Program-made: the position numbers and the translations under genes
Shown: piece by piece, positions 1 to 6,323 of the stretch
Position numbering within the stretch: the first letter of the stretch is position 1
How the letters are laid out: every line of letters starts with the position of its first letter
Source: DASRHY01 sp046765875
Lineage (GTDB): Bacteria > Actinomycetota > Actinomycetes > Propionibacteriales > Kribbellaceae
Reading direction: 5' to 3'
Assembly (NCBI GenBank): GCA_046765875.1
Contig: JBKPSJ010000135.1
Span: forward strand, 1 to 18,792
Length of the DNA: 18,792 bases
Notes under the pieces: model-generated
What the model was told of the DNA's origin: nothing
What the model saw: the letters and a program-made list of their open reading frames with translations, nothing else
Databases searched by the model: none

Positions 1-994
1 GGCTCAGCCCGGTGTACTCGCTGTCGACCAGGTTCGCCAGCCGGGACGTGGACAGGGTGGCGACGCTGTGCAGGCTGAGCCGCAGGACGTCGAGGGCGAG
101 TGCGATCGGCATCGCGTGCCAGTTGCCGTTGTGGAGCACCGCGTGGTCGGTGACCAGCGGGTTCTCGGCGGCGGCGTTGACGTCGACGGCGAGGGTACGT
201 TGCAGCGCGTCCAGGTCCTCGACCGCAGGCCCGAGGACCTGGGCGAACGCACGCAGGCCGAACGGGTCCTGGATCCTTGCCGGCGGCAACGGTATGTCGT
301 CCAGTAGTTCGCGCAATCGCCGGGCGACGCGCTGCTGTCCGGGTTGCGGTCGGGCCCGGTGTACGCGGATGTCGTACGCCTCGGCGTTGCCGCGCAGCGC
401 GACGTGTGCCACCGCGCCTACCAGCGGTGCGACGTTGACCAGCGTGGCGGCCTCGACGTACGCAAGACAGCACTCGGCCAGGGTGATCGCGTTGCTCGAC
501 AGCACCGGCAGTGCGCTGGTGCCGTCGACGACCTCGCCAAGCGCGAGCCCGAGTTCGGCGAGCGCACCGAGATCGCCGGTGCCGATCGCGCCACCGCGGT
601 GCAGGTCGGGCAGGTCGTCGTCGTTGAGCAGCGCGACGATCGCATCCGCGACCTCGGGTGCGAGTCCCGAACCGCCCGCGGCGAGCTGATTGACCCGGAT
701 CAGCAGACCGAGCCGGACCACGTCCTTGGGGTAGGACACGGTGCCGGTGGTCGAGTGCGACGCGAGCAGCCGCGCTCCGTGCTCGGGGTCATCGGTGAGG
801 ACCGCCCGGTTGGCGCCGACCCCGGTGGTCCGTCCGTACACCGGCCGGGTACGGGCGACCTCGGCGACCGCGGCGGCGGTGGCGGCCATCCGCTGCCGGG
901 CATCGGCGGACAACGACACCGGCGTACGCCGCTGGCCGAGCGCGACGACGCCGACCGGGGTGAGACCCGTTCCGCTCAATTCGACCGGCTGCAC
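1..994 (-). CDS. Divergent histidine/phenylalanine ammonia-lyase (MIO family) homologue, C-terminus cut by window edge
   Basis: The frame is open from a GTG at 994 to the window edge, giving 331 residues with the C-terminus outside; family members run about 500. Aromatic amino acid lyases (HAL/PAL/TAL) eliminate ammonia using an MIO cofactor made by cyclisation of an internal Ala-Ser-Gly. Family landmarks seen: PVYGRTTGVG with Tyr53 (the catalytic loop Tyr), ASHSTTG near 78-84 (usually RSHAAG), GLRAFAQVLG near 246-255, AENPL near 276-280 and HNGNWHA near 288-294 (usually GNFHG). At the MIO site the sequence is AIGTGDLGAL, so the triad is Gly138-Thr139-Gly140, not Ala-Ser-Gly. It may therefore be an altered lyase, a non-catalytic relative, or an enzyme with another reaction. 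No strong ribosome site precedes the GTG, so the start is uncertain. It is the second lyase homologue here; the canonical HutH lies about 6.4 kb away on the other strand. Family is sure, substrate unknown. Confidence 0.82.
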   Translation of the reverse strand, partial: MQPVELSGTGLTPVGVVALGQRRTPVSLSADARQRMAATAAAVAEVARTRPVYGRTTGVGANRAVLTDDPEHGARLLASHSTTGTVSYPKDVVRLGLLIRVNQLAAGGSGLAPEVADAIVALLNDDDLPDLHRGGAIGTGDLGALAELGLALGEVVDGTSALPVLSSNAITLAECCLAYVEAATLVNVAPLVGAVAHVALRGNAEAYDIRVHRARPQPGQQRVARRLRELLDDIPLPPARIQDPFGLRAFAQVLGPAVEDLDALQRTLAVDVNAAAENPLVTDHAVLHNGNWHAMPIALALDVLRLSLHSVATLSTSRLANLVDSEYTGLS

Positions 995-1020
995 GCCCGC
1001 CAGTCTGTCGTATAGCCGCG

Positions 1021-1076
1021 CTTGGCACCCCCACCAACCGTTTCGCGTGCTCGAAATGGTTGGCAGGGGTGCCAAG
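1021..1076. repeat. 56-nt near-perfect palindrome (25-bp arms, 6-nt loop)
   Basis: Two 25-base arms (1021-1045 and 1052-1076) match as an inverted repeat at 22 of 25 positions around the loop CGTGCT. The outer 11 bases (CTTGGCACCCC against GGGGTGCCAAG) are perfect. Read as minus-strand RNA, two of the three mismatches become G-U wobbles, while in plus-strand RNA only one does, so the hairpin is stronger in the minus transcript. It sits 14 nt after the minus-strand SRPBCC gene and 26 nt before the minus-strand lyase homologue. It may be a terminator or stabilising hairpin, although no T-tract follows it. A regulator site or a small repeat element are alternatives. Confidence 0.8.
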
Positions 1077-1090
1077 CATGTGCCGTGCTG

Positions 1091-1714
1091 TTACTCGGGC
1101 TCGGGAACGTAGGCGGCCTGCACGGCCTTGCGCCCGGCCTCGACATCTTCCTCTGAGGCGCCGGAGGCCCGGTGCACCTCGGCCCACGCGTCGCCGCTGC
1201 GGGTCATGTACTCGCGGAGCTGTGGATCGGTGTGGGCATTCGCCTTCTCCTCCGGGGTCCGGTCCTGGCCGGCGAGGTGTTCCTGCAGTCCGAGCAGCCC
1301 GAGCTCCCAGCCGATCCCGGTCGCGCCCGGGCCGTACATCTTCCAGAAGTCCTCCGGGACCTCCGCGACGTGCTCGATCTCCAGCGTGGTCCGCTCGCCG
1401 GCCGGGCTGAGCCGGACCTCGAGCTCGCTGATCCCGGTCGGTTCGCCGTAGATCCAGGTCACCTTGATCCGCTTCGGCGGGTCGCAGGCGAGGATGTCGC
1501 CGCCGGCGTTGCCCTCCAGTTGGTAGTGACCGCCCAGGCGCAGGTCACCGCTGACGGGCATGAACCAGCGGGTGATCCGATCGGGGTCGGTGAGGGCGTC
1601 CCAGACGTCCTCGACGGGTGCGTCGTAGTCACGCCGCAGCAGCATGCGATGCGCATCGCCCGTCCGGCCGAGCTCTCGGTGGACGGCGTCGATCTGGCTC
1701 AGTATGTCGCTCAT
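1091..1714 (-). CDS. SRPBCC / AHSA1-like (activator of Hsp90 ATPase homologue) domain protein
   Basis: The 207-residue protein starts MSDILSQIDAVHRELG and carries a START-like SRPBCC fold of the AHSA1 type. Family marks are APVEDVWDALTDPDRITRWFM near 32-52, the turn SGDLRLGGHYQLEG, and DPPKRIKVTW. These proteins bind small hydrophobic ligands in a deep cavity; individual functions are mostly unknown. The ATG at 1714 overlaps the ArsR stop by four bases (ATGA), so the two genes are translationally coupled. ArsR plus AHSA1 pairs are common in actinobacteria, the ArsR protein usually controlling its own operon. The C-terminal 45 or so residues are acidic and Ala-rich and extend past the core domain. 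Family assignment is firm; the ligand cannot be read from sequence. Confidence 0.88.
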   Translation of the reverse strand: MSDILSQIDAVHRELGRTGDAHRMLLRRDYDAPVEDVWDALTDPDRITRWFMPVSGDLRLGGHYQLEGNAGGDILACDPPKRIKVTWIYGEPTGISELEVRLSPAGERTTLEIEHVAEVPEDFWKMYGPGATGIGWELGLLGLQEHLAGQDRTPEEKANAHTDPQLREYMTRSGDAWAEVHRASGASEEDVEAGRKAVQAAYVPEPE

Positions 1715-2055
1715 CGGGCGCCCTTCTTCCTGCGTCGGGAGCTGCCTCGGGCTAGTTCGGTGGCCAGCGCGTCCAGGTGCTGGTTCCAGAACCGGCGGAA
1801 CTGTTCGAGCCACACGTCGACCTCCTGTAGTGGTGCCGAGTCGACGGCGTACAACCGCCTCGTGCCCTCGGCACGGACCGTGGCGAAGCCGCTGTCGCGC
1901 AGCACCTTCAGATGCTGCGAGACGGCCGGCTGGGAGATGCCGAACTCGTCCCGGATGACCTCGGTGACCGCACCGGAGGTCAGCTCGCCGTCGCCGGCGA
2001 GCAGCTCGAGGATGCGGCGGCGGACCGGGTCGCCCAGGACGTCGAACGCGTGCAC
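1711..2055 (-). CDS. ArsR-family winged-helix repressor
   Basis: A 114-residue ArsR/SmtB-type transcription factor. The N-terminus reads FDVLGDPVRRRILELLAGDGELTSG (given here as the ArsR first helix and turn, residues 4-28), followed by the recognition helix ISQPAVSQHLKVLRDSGFA near 40-58 and the wing RAEGTRRLYAV. No cysteine or histidine metal-binding cluster is visible (no CxC near the recognition helix), so it is probably one of the non-metal ArsR proteins paired with AHSA1 domains. It starts with GTG and ends with a basic tail. The stop overlaps the next gene's ATG. A 10-bp perfect palindrome lies 23 bases upstream of the GTG, suggesting autoregulation. Confidence 0.92.
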   Translation of the reverse strand: MHAFDVLGDPVRRRILELLAGDGELTSGAVTEVIRDEFGISQPAVSQHLKVLRDSGFATVRAEGTRRLYAVDSAPLQEVDVWLEQFRRFWNQHLDALATELARGSSRRRKKGAR

Positions 2056-2070
2056 AACTCTGACGATGCC

Positions 2071-2098
2071 AGTATCCGCTTATATAAGTCAAGCCCAA
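2071..2098 (-). promoter_or_regulatory. Putative arsR promoter with palindromic operator CTTATATAAG
   Basis: The perfect palindrome CTTATATAAG is at 2079-2088, unusually AT-rich for this DNA. On the minus strand a TTGGGC (2093-2098) and a GATACT (2071-2076) lie 16 bp apart and flank it, so a dimer bound there would block RNA polymerase. A second -35-like TTGACT overlaps at 2087-2092. The GTG start follows 15 bases after GATACT, giving a very short or near leaderless transcript. The palindrome is seen directly; the promoter boxes are inference. Confidence 0.5.
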
Positions 2099-2126
2099 TA
2101 AAGGATTCGTCGAGCGGACAACGTGG

Positions 2127-2525
2127 CTAGGCCGGATCCCGCTCCGGCCAGGTCCAGGCGTGGTACACCAGGGCCGCGAGCAGGCCTGCCTCGACCACGC
2201 TGCCGAAGATGTAGTAGCCCCACTCGCCGACCGCACTGCCGACGGCGGTCACGGCGTACAAGACCGCCGCGACGATGTTCACGGTACGGCTGAGGCTTCG
2301 TGGCATGACCAGGGCGAGGTAGATCAGCACGCTCGGGATGACGACGTACAGCGTGGTCAGGAACAGGAACGGCTGACCCACGTCGAAGGCGAAGACCCGT
2401 CCCCGGTCGAGGTCGGCGCGCACGTCGGCGCGGTAGAGCGAGAACAGGTCGACGTAGGCGAAGACGAACAGCGTCGCCGTCCAGAGCGCCGCGATCTTGA
2501 GCCGCGTATCGATGCGCTGGGCCAT
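2127..2525 (-). CDS. Four-helix membrane protein, DUF6326-like
   Basis: A 132-residue integral membrane protein with hydrophobic segments at about 9-30, 52-75, 82-101 and 105-124. It starts at an ATG with a GAAAGG ribosome site about 10 bases upstream. It resembles the small actinobacterial family known as DUF6326, whose function is not established. The motif AYVDLFSLYR in the first helix and GEWGYYIFGSVVE before the last are the most distinctive stretches. It lies upstream of arsR on the same strand with a 71-bp gap holding the arsR promoter, so it may be read through but is probably separate. Topology is reasonably sure; function unknown. Confidence 0.8.
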   Translation of the reverse strand: MAQRIDTRLKIAALWTATLFVFAYVDLFSLYRADVRADLDRGRVFAFDVGQPFLFLTTLYVVIPSVLIYLALVMPRSLSRTVNIVAAVLYAVTAVGSAVGEWGYYIFGSVVEAGLLAALVYHAWTWPERDPA

Positions 2526-2640
2526 GGTGTCCGGCCTTTCGGTTGAGCGTGCTCCGGACGCTACGGGCCATCCGTGCCGGGGTACAACGGGTCCGAGGGA
2601 GGGACCGGGGAACGATCGGGGACGGCCTACGGGTCCAGCC

Positions 2641-3405
2641 TTATGGTGTGCCGCCGAGGCGCCGGGTCAGGGCTTGGGCGGCGGTGCCGGTACGACGTAC
2701 CACCTCGGCACGTTCGTCCGGCCCGAGCGAGTCGGCCGGGAAGGTCACGCTGAACGCGGCCGCAGGCCGGCCGGTGTGGTCGTACGCGGCGATCGCGATC
2801 GAGGCGAACCCGATCGTGACGTGCGACTCCTCCAGCGCGTACCCCTGCCGGCGTTCCTCGGCCAGCAGCCGGCGGAGCTGGACCAGCGTATGCGGACCAC
2901 GTCCGGTGCGATCGACGAATGCGTCCGGCCCGGGGAACAGGGCGCGTACCTGTGCTGCCGGCAACCCGGCGAGTAACGCCCGGCCCGACGCGGTCAGCGT
3001 CGCCGGTAGCCGGACCCCGATGTCGGTCACGATCGTCACCGGATGCGGCGGCTGCTCCTTCAGTAGGTACACCAGCTCGCGCCCGTGCAGGACGCCGAGA
3101 TGCGCGGTCCGGCCGGTCTCCGCGACGAGCTGCACGAGCAAGGGCCGGGCCAGTCGCTCCAGCGGATCGTGCCGCAGGTACGCCGAGCCGGTCTCGAACG
3201 CCGCCACCCCAAGCCCGTACCGGCGTTCCTCGGCCAGATGCGTGACGAATCCCTCGTCGATCATTGCCTTGAGCAAGTGGTACGCCGACGAGCGGGGCAG
3301 CCCGACCGCCTGGGCGATCCGGTCCATCGGCACCGGCCCGGGTTGCCCGGCCAGGAACCGGAGCACCTTGAGCGCACGGGTGGCGGCCGGCACATTTCCG
3401 GTCAT
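2641..3405 (-). CDS. IclR-family transcriptional regulator
   Basis: A 254-residue IclR protein. The N-terminal winged helix covers about residues 1-65, with the recognition segment LPRSSAYHLLKAMIDEGFV. The C-terminal effector domain covers about 75-250, with RTAHLGVLHGRELVYL, the family turn LPATLTASGRALLAGLP, and AFSVTFPADSL near the end. IclR proteins bind small aromatic or aliphatic acids and control catabolic genes. The ATG at 3405 overlaps the stop of the DinB gene (ATGA), so it is the last gene of the GNAT-DinB-IclR operon. An upstream in-frame extension into the DinB gene is open, but the overlap start fits the family N-terminus. The target is unknown; the hut genes and the lyase homologue in this window are candidates by proximity only. 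Confidence 0.9.
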   Translation of the reverse strand: MTGNVPAATRALKVLRFLAGQPGPVPMDRIAQAVGLPRSSAYHLLKAMIDEGFVTHLAEERRYGLGVAAFETGSAYLRHDPLERLARPLLVQLVAETGRTAHLGVLHGRELVYLLKEQPPHPVTIVTDIGVRLPATLTASGRALLAGLPAAQVRALFPGPDAFVDRTGRGPHTLVQLRRLLAEERRQGYALEESHVTIGFASIAIAAYDHTGRPAAAFSVTFPADSLGPDERAEVVRRTGTAAQALTRRLGGTP

Positions 3406-3968
3406 GCGAACCGGTCGGCGGCGGCCTGGACCTTTCCGACGTACGCCTGCCACTCCTCGTCGCTGAGCAGCTCGCGGTCGCCGGCCGAGCCGTCGATCAT
3501 TTCGCGCACGATGTCGGCATGCCCGGCATGCCGCGCGGTCTCGCCGACCATCCGGACCAGCAGCCGCCGCAGGGTGGGATGCCGGCGATCCTCCGCCCAC
3601 CAGGACACGTAGCCGATCGTGTCGAGATTCAGGTCGGCGACCGTCCGGTCCGCGTGCGCGCAGGCCCTCTCGTACAGCCCGGTGATGTATTCGCTCGACT
3701 CGTCGGCGGTCGCCCACATGTCGGAGCCCTCCCAGATCGACCCGTCTTCGACCCAGGACAGCGTCTCCGGCGCGGTGCGCTCGAAGCAGTCGCCGAGATA
3801 GCTGTACTCCAGGCCCGCCAGGTGCTTGACCAGGCCGAGCAGGTTCGTGCCGGTCGGCGTCAGCGGCCGGCGCCGGTCGTACTCGCTCAGCCCGTCGAGC
3901 TTGTCCAGCATCGCGGCCCGGCTCTGCCGTAGATGGTCCAGCAGGATGTCCTTCTCCTCGGCGGCCAC
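3402..3968 (-). CDS. DinB-superfamily protein (DUF664 / DinB_2 type)
   Basis: A 188-residue four-helix-bundle protein of the DinB superfamily. The three metal-ligand histidines typical of the fold are visible: His49 in GLVKHLAGLEYSYLG, and His147 and His150 in ARHAGHADIVREMIDG. In actinobacteria many members are mycothiol- or bacillithiol-dependent transferases or isomerases, but this subgroup (DUF664) is largely uncharacterised. It starts with GTG immediately after the GNAT stop (TGA then GTG), with AAGGAG inside the end of the GNAT gene as a well placed ribosome site, and it overlaps the IclR start by four bases. Translational coupling in a three-gene operon is clear. Thiol-dependent chemistry is inferred from the family, not shown. 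Confidence 0.88.
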   Translation of the reverse strand: MAAEEKDILLDHLRQSRAAMLDKLDGLSEYDRRRPLTPTGTNLLGLVKHLAGLEYSYLGDCFERTAPETLSWVEDGSIWEGSDMWATADESSEYITGLYERACAHADRTVADLNLDTIGYVSWWAEDRRHPTLRRLLVRMVGETARHAGHADIVREMIDGSAGDRELLSDEEWQAYVGKVQAAADRFA

Positions 3969-4856
3969 TCATGCCTCCTTCTCGGCGGTCCACTGCGACA
4001 CGGAGACGCGGTAGCCGAGCCAGGCGTTCACCGCCAGCATCGGCTTGTTGCGGGCGTCGTTGCCGGTCAGCGCCTCGGTCATGCCGGCCGCGCGGCAGCG
4101 GGCCAGCGCGTGCGACTTGACGATCTTCGCCAGCCCCCTGCCGCGATACGTCGGGCGGGTGCCGGTCAGGTTGGACCAGACCGCACCGCGATCCCGATCG
4201 GCCGATGTCGAAACGAACGACGCGATCGTTCCGTCGGCGGAGTCGATCACCGCGATGCCGAGGTCGAGCGCGTGATCAGGCTGCTTCCATTCGACCGCTA
4301 GCCACTCGTCGTACGGCGGCACCGTCGACAGCCCGCTCGGATCGTCGTCGGCGACGGCCTGGTACGCCGCCCAGACATCGTGCGGATCGAGTTCGGTGAA
4401 GTCGGCCAGCCGGAATCCGTTCGGCACCGGCGCCGGATCCGGTACGTCGGCCAACACGGCTCGCGAGTGTGACAACTCCCGGCCGATCGTGAAGCCACGG
4501 CGTACGGCGAATTCCTTGCCGTCGGCACCGACCGTGGCGCGCAGGAGGCTCGCGCCAACGCCGGCCGCGTACGCCGACACCTGCTCGGTCAGCGTGCTGC
4601 CGATGCCGTGCCGGCGGGCGTCCGGGCGGACCATGACGGACAGCCTGCTCGCGCCACCGGGTGAGTCCGGCGGCCACGCCGATGCCACCCCGAGCACCTC
4701 GTCACCGTCGACGGCGACGAGCACGTGCCTTGACGACCCCGCGGCCAGTTCGGCGGCGATGCCGCGAGCGGTCTTGACCAGGAACGGCACCACCTCGCGC
4801 CAGATCGCGGCGATTCCGGCGGCGTCGTCCGGTGTCGCGGTCCTGACCTCGGCCAT
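3969..4856 (-). CDS. Tandem GNAT-domain acetyltransferase
   Basis: A 295-residue protein made of two GNAT folds. The N-terminal domain (about 1-150) holds the acetyl-CoA loop RPDARRHGIGSTL near 77-89. The C-terminal domain (about 150-295) holds RPTYRGRGLAKIVK near 234-247, followed by the GNDARNKPMLAVNAWLGY segment common in actinobacterial GNATs. Such proteins transfer an acetyl group from acetyl-CoA to an amine; the acceptor is not known. Mycothiol synthase (MshD) is also a double GNAT of similar size and the neighbour is a DinB protein, but no MshD-specific motif was recognised, so that name is not used. It is the first gene of the GNAT-DinB-IclR operon and is divergent from the GntR operon. 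Confidence 0.88.
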   Translation of the reverse strand: MAEVRTATPDDAAGIAAIWREVVPFLVKTARGIAAELAAGSSRHVLVAVDGDEVLGVASAWPPDSPGGASRLSVMVRPDARRHGIGSTLTEQVSAYAAGVGASLLRATVGADGKEFAVRRGFTIGRELSHSRAVLADVPDPAPVPNGFRLADFTELDPHDVWAAYQAVADDDPSGLSTVPPYDEWLAVEWKQPDHALDLGIAVIDSADGTIASFVSTSADRDRGAVWSNLTGTRPTYRGRGLAKIVKSHALARCRAAGMTEALTGNDARNKPMLAVNAWLGYRVSVSQWTAEKEA

Positions 4857-4863
4857 GCCGCCG

Positions 4864-4892
4864 ATCGTAGGACGTGAGTGGTCAGGCGTCAG
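4864..4892 (-). promoter_or_regulatory. Putative promoter for the GNAT-DinB-IclR operon (leaderless)
   Basis: On the minus strand CTGACG (4887-4892) and TACGAT (4864-4869) are 17 bp apart. The ATG at 4856 begins seven bases after TACGAT, where transcription would be expected to start, and no ribosome site precedes it. This matches the leaderless mRNAs common in actinobacteria. The boxes are imperfect and the call is inference. Confidence 0.4.
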
Positions 4893-5000
4893 GGGTATGC
4901 GGCCAGGCCCAGGCCGGGACCTCGCGGAGCGGGTGAAGGTCGTAGGGGCGCTTCATGATTACGTGCTTACCCCTTCCGCCCAGCTGTCTGCTTGCCCTAC

Positions 5001-5020
5001 TGTCTTATTTGGGTAAGACA
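5001..5020. promoter_or_regulatory. Inverted repeat TGTCTTA-N6-TAAGACA, likely GntR operator
   Basis: Two perfect 7-base arms separated by TTTGGG lie 14 bases before the GTG of the GntR gene and just before its ribosome site (AGAGGAGG, 5023-5030). A -35-like TTGCCC (4992-4997) and a -10-like TAAGAC (5014-5019) 16 bp apart overlap the repeat. YtrA-type GntR repressors usually bind such repeats at their own promoter. The repeat is seen directly; its role is inferred. Confidence 0.65.
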
Positions 5021-5034
5021 ATAGAGGAGGCGGC

Positions 5035-5433
5035 GTGATCGAGTTCCATCTTGACGGCCACTCGAAGGTGGCGACCTATATGCAACTCGTCCAGCAGGTC
5101 CGGCAGTCGCTGCGGCTGGGGCTGATCGAACCGGGGGAGCAGTTGCCGAAGGTGCGCGACGTGGCCGAGTCGCTGGCGATCAACCCGAACACCGTGCTGA
5201 AGGCGTACCGGCAGCTCGAACTGGAGGGACTGGTCGCCGCCCGGCCCGGCGTCGGCACCTTCGTCAAGAGGTCGCTGGCCGGGCCGTCGCTGGCGAACCA
5301 GGCCGCGTTGCGGCACGAACTGATCGGCTGGCTCGGCCGGGCTCGGAGCGCCGGGCTGGATCAAGAAGACGTCGTCGCCCTGGTGGAGACCACGCTGAGG
5401 GCCACGTTTCAGGAGGGGGTAGCCGAGGCATGA
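5035..5433 (+). CDS. GntR-family repressor, YtrA subfamily
   Basis: A 132-residue short GntR regulator. The winged helix (about 15-78) contains LRLGLIEPGEQLPKVRDVAE and the recognition helix NPNTVLKAYRQLELEGLV, then the wing RPGVGTFV. A short helical tail replaces the large effector domain of other GntR groups, as in YtrA. YtrA proteins repress the ABC transporter operons they head and respond to cell-envelope stress in Bacillus; the signal here is not known. The GTG start at 5035 has AGAGGAGG as its ribosome site. The stop overlaps the ATG of the ATPase gene (ATGA), and the inverted repeat at 5001-5020 is the likely operator. Confidence 0.93.
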   Translation: MIEFHLDGHSKVATYMQLVQQVRQSLRLGLIEPGEQLPKVRDVAESLAINPNTVLKAYRQLELEGLVAARPGVGTFVKRSLAGPSLANQAALRHELIGWLGRARSAGLDQEDVVALVETTLRATFQEGVAEA

Positions 5434-6323
5434 ACACAGCTTTGGAGACCAATGGTTTGGGCAAGCGGTACGGCCGCGCCTGGGCGCTGCGGGACTGCTC
5501 GCTGACGCTCCCGGCCGGCCGGGTGGCCGGGCTGGTCGGCCCGAACGGTGCGGGTAAGACGACGTTGCTGCATCTCGCCGTCGGTCTCTTGCGGCCCGAT
5601 TCCGGCTCGGTCCGGGTGCTCGACGGTACGCCGCGGGAGATACTGCCGCGGATCGGCTTCGTCGCGCAGGACACGCCGCTGTACCGCGACTTCCACGCGG
5701 CCGACCTGATCAGGATGGGGAGCAAGCTCAACAAGCGCTGGGATTCGAACTTCGTCCGTGACCGGCTCGAGCACCTGCGGATCCCGCTGGACCGCAAAAC
5801 CGGCCAGCTGTCCGGCGGCCAGCGTGCGCAGGTCGCGCTCGCGCTCGCGCTGGCCAAGCAGCCGGACCTGCTGGTGCTCGACGAGCCGGTCGCCAGTCTC
5901 GATCCGCTTGCCCGGCGCGAGTTCCTGCAGGTGCTGATGGGTGGAGTCGCCGAGCACGGCACTACGGTGCTGCTTTCCTCACATCTGGTCGCGGACCTGG
6001 AACGGGTCTGTGACTACCTGATCGTGCTGAACGAGTCGCGGGTCCAGGTGCTCGGCGGCGTCGACGACCTGCTCGGCGAGCACAAGGTGCTGATCGGCCC
6101 GCGCCGCGAGACCGGCAAGATCGCCGGCGTCCGGACGGTGATCCGGGACAGTCACACCGACCGGCAGACGACGCTGCTGGTCCGTACCGACGGCCCGGTC
6201 CTCGACCCGGCCTGGACCGTGCACGACTTGAGCCTCGAGGACCTGGTCCTGGCCTATCTCGCCGAACCGTCCTCGGCGACGCTGCCCGGCCCGGCGCGGA
6301 TCGGAATGGAGATGACGTCATGA
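5430..6323 (+). CDS. ABC transporter ATPase (YtrB-like exporter type)
   Basis: A 297-residue nucleotide-binding subunit. Motifs: Walker A GPNGAGKTT at 37-45, Q-loop Gln80, signature LSGGQ at 127-131, Walker B LLVLDEP at 147-153, and switch His185. The first 220 or so residues are the ABC domain; the remainder is a C-terminal extension of unknown role, common in ABC-2 drug- or peptide-export ATPases. It overlaps both neighbours by four bases, so GntR, ATPase and permease form one coupled unit. With only one permease of six helices, the working transporter is probably a dimer of each subunit. Substrate unknown; envelope-active compounds are likely from the YtrA association. Confidence 0.93.
   Translation: MNTALETNGLGKRYGRAWALRDCSLTLPAGRVAGLVGPNGAGKTTLLHLAVGLLRPDSGSVRVLDGTPREILPRIGFVAQDTPLYRDFHAADLIRMGSKLNKRWDSNFVRDRLEHLRIPLDRKTGQLSGGQRAQVALALALAKQPDLLVLDEPVASLDPLARREFLQVLMGGVAEHGTTVLLSSHLVADLERVCDYLIVLNESRVQVLGGVDDLLGEHKVLIGPRRETGKIAGVRTVIRDSHTDRQTTLLVRTDGPVLDPAWTVHDLSLEDLVLAYLAEPSSATLPGPARIGMEMTS

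Noticed and set aside
1..994. Ergothionase (HAL-family ergothioneine lyase)
   Set aside because: It would fit the idea of histidine-betaine use, but no ergothionase-specific residues could be recognised and the cofactor triad is altered, so the name is not supported.
2529..2559. GTCCGG...CCGGAC repeat around the ribosome site of the DUF6326-like gene
   Set aside because: Six-base arms separated by 19 bases are weak evidence in GC-rich DNA.
2590..2606. GGTCC-N7-GGACC hairpin as an IclR terminator
   Set aside because: The stem is only five base pairs with a seven-base loop and no T-tract, which is expected often by chance in this composition.
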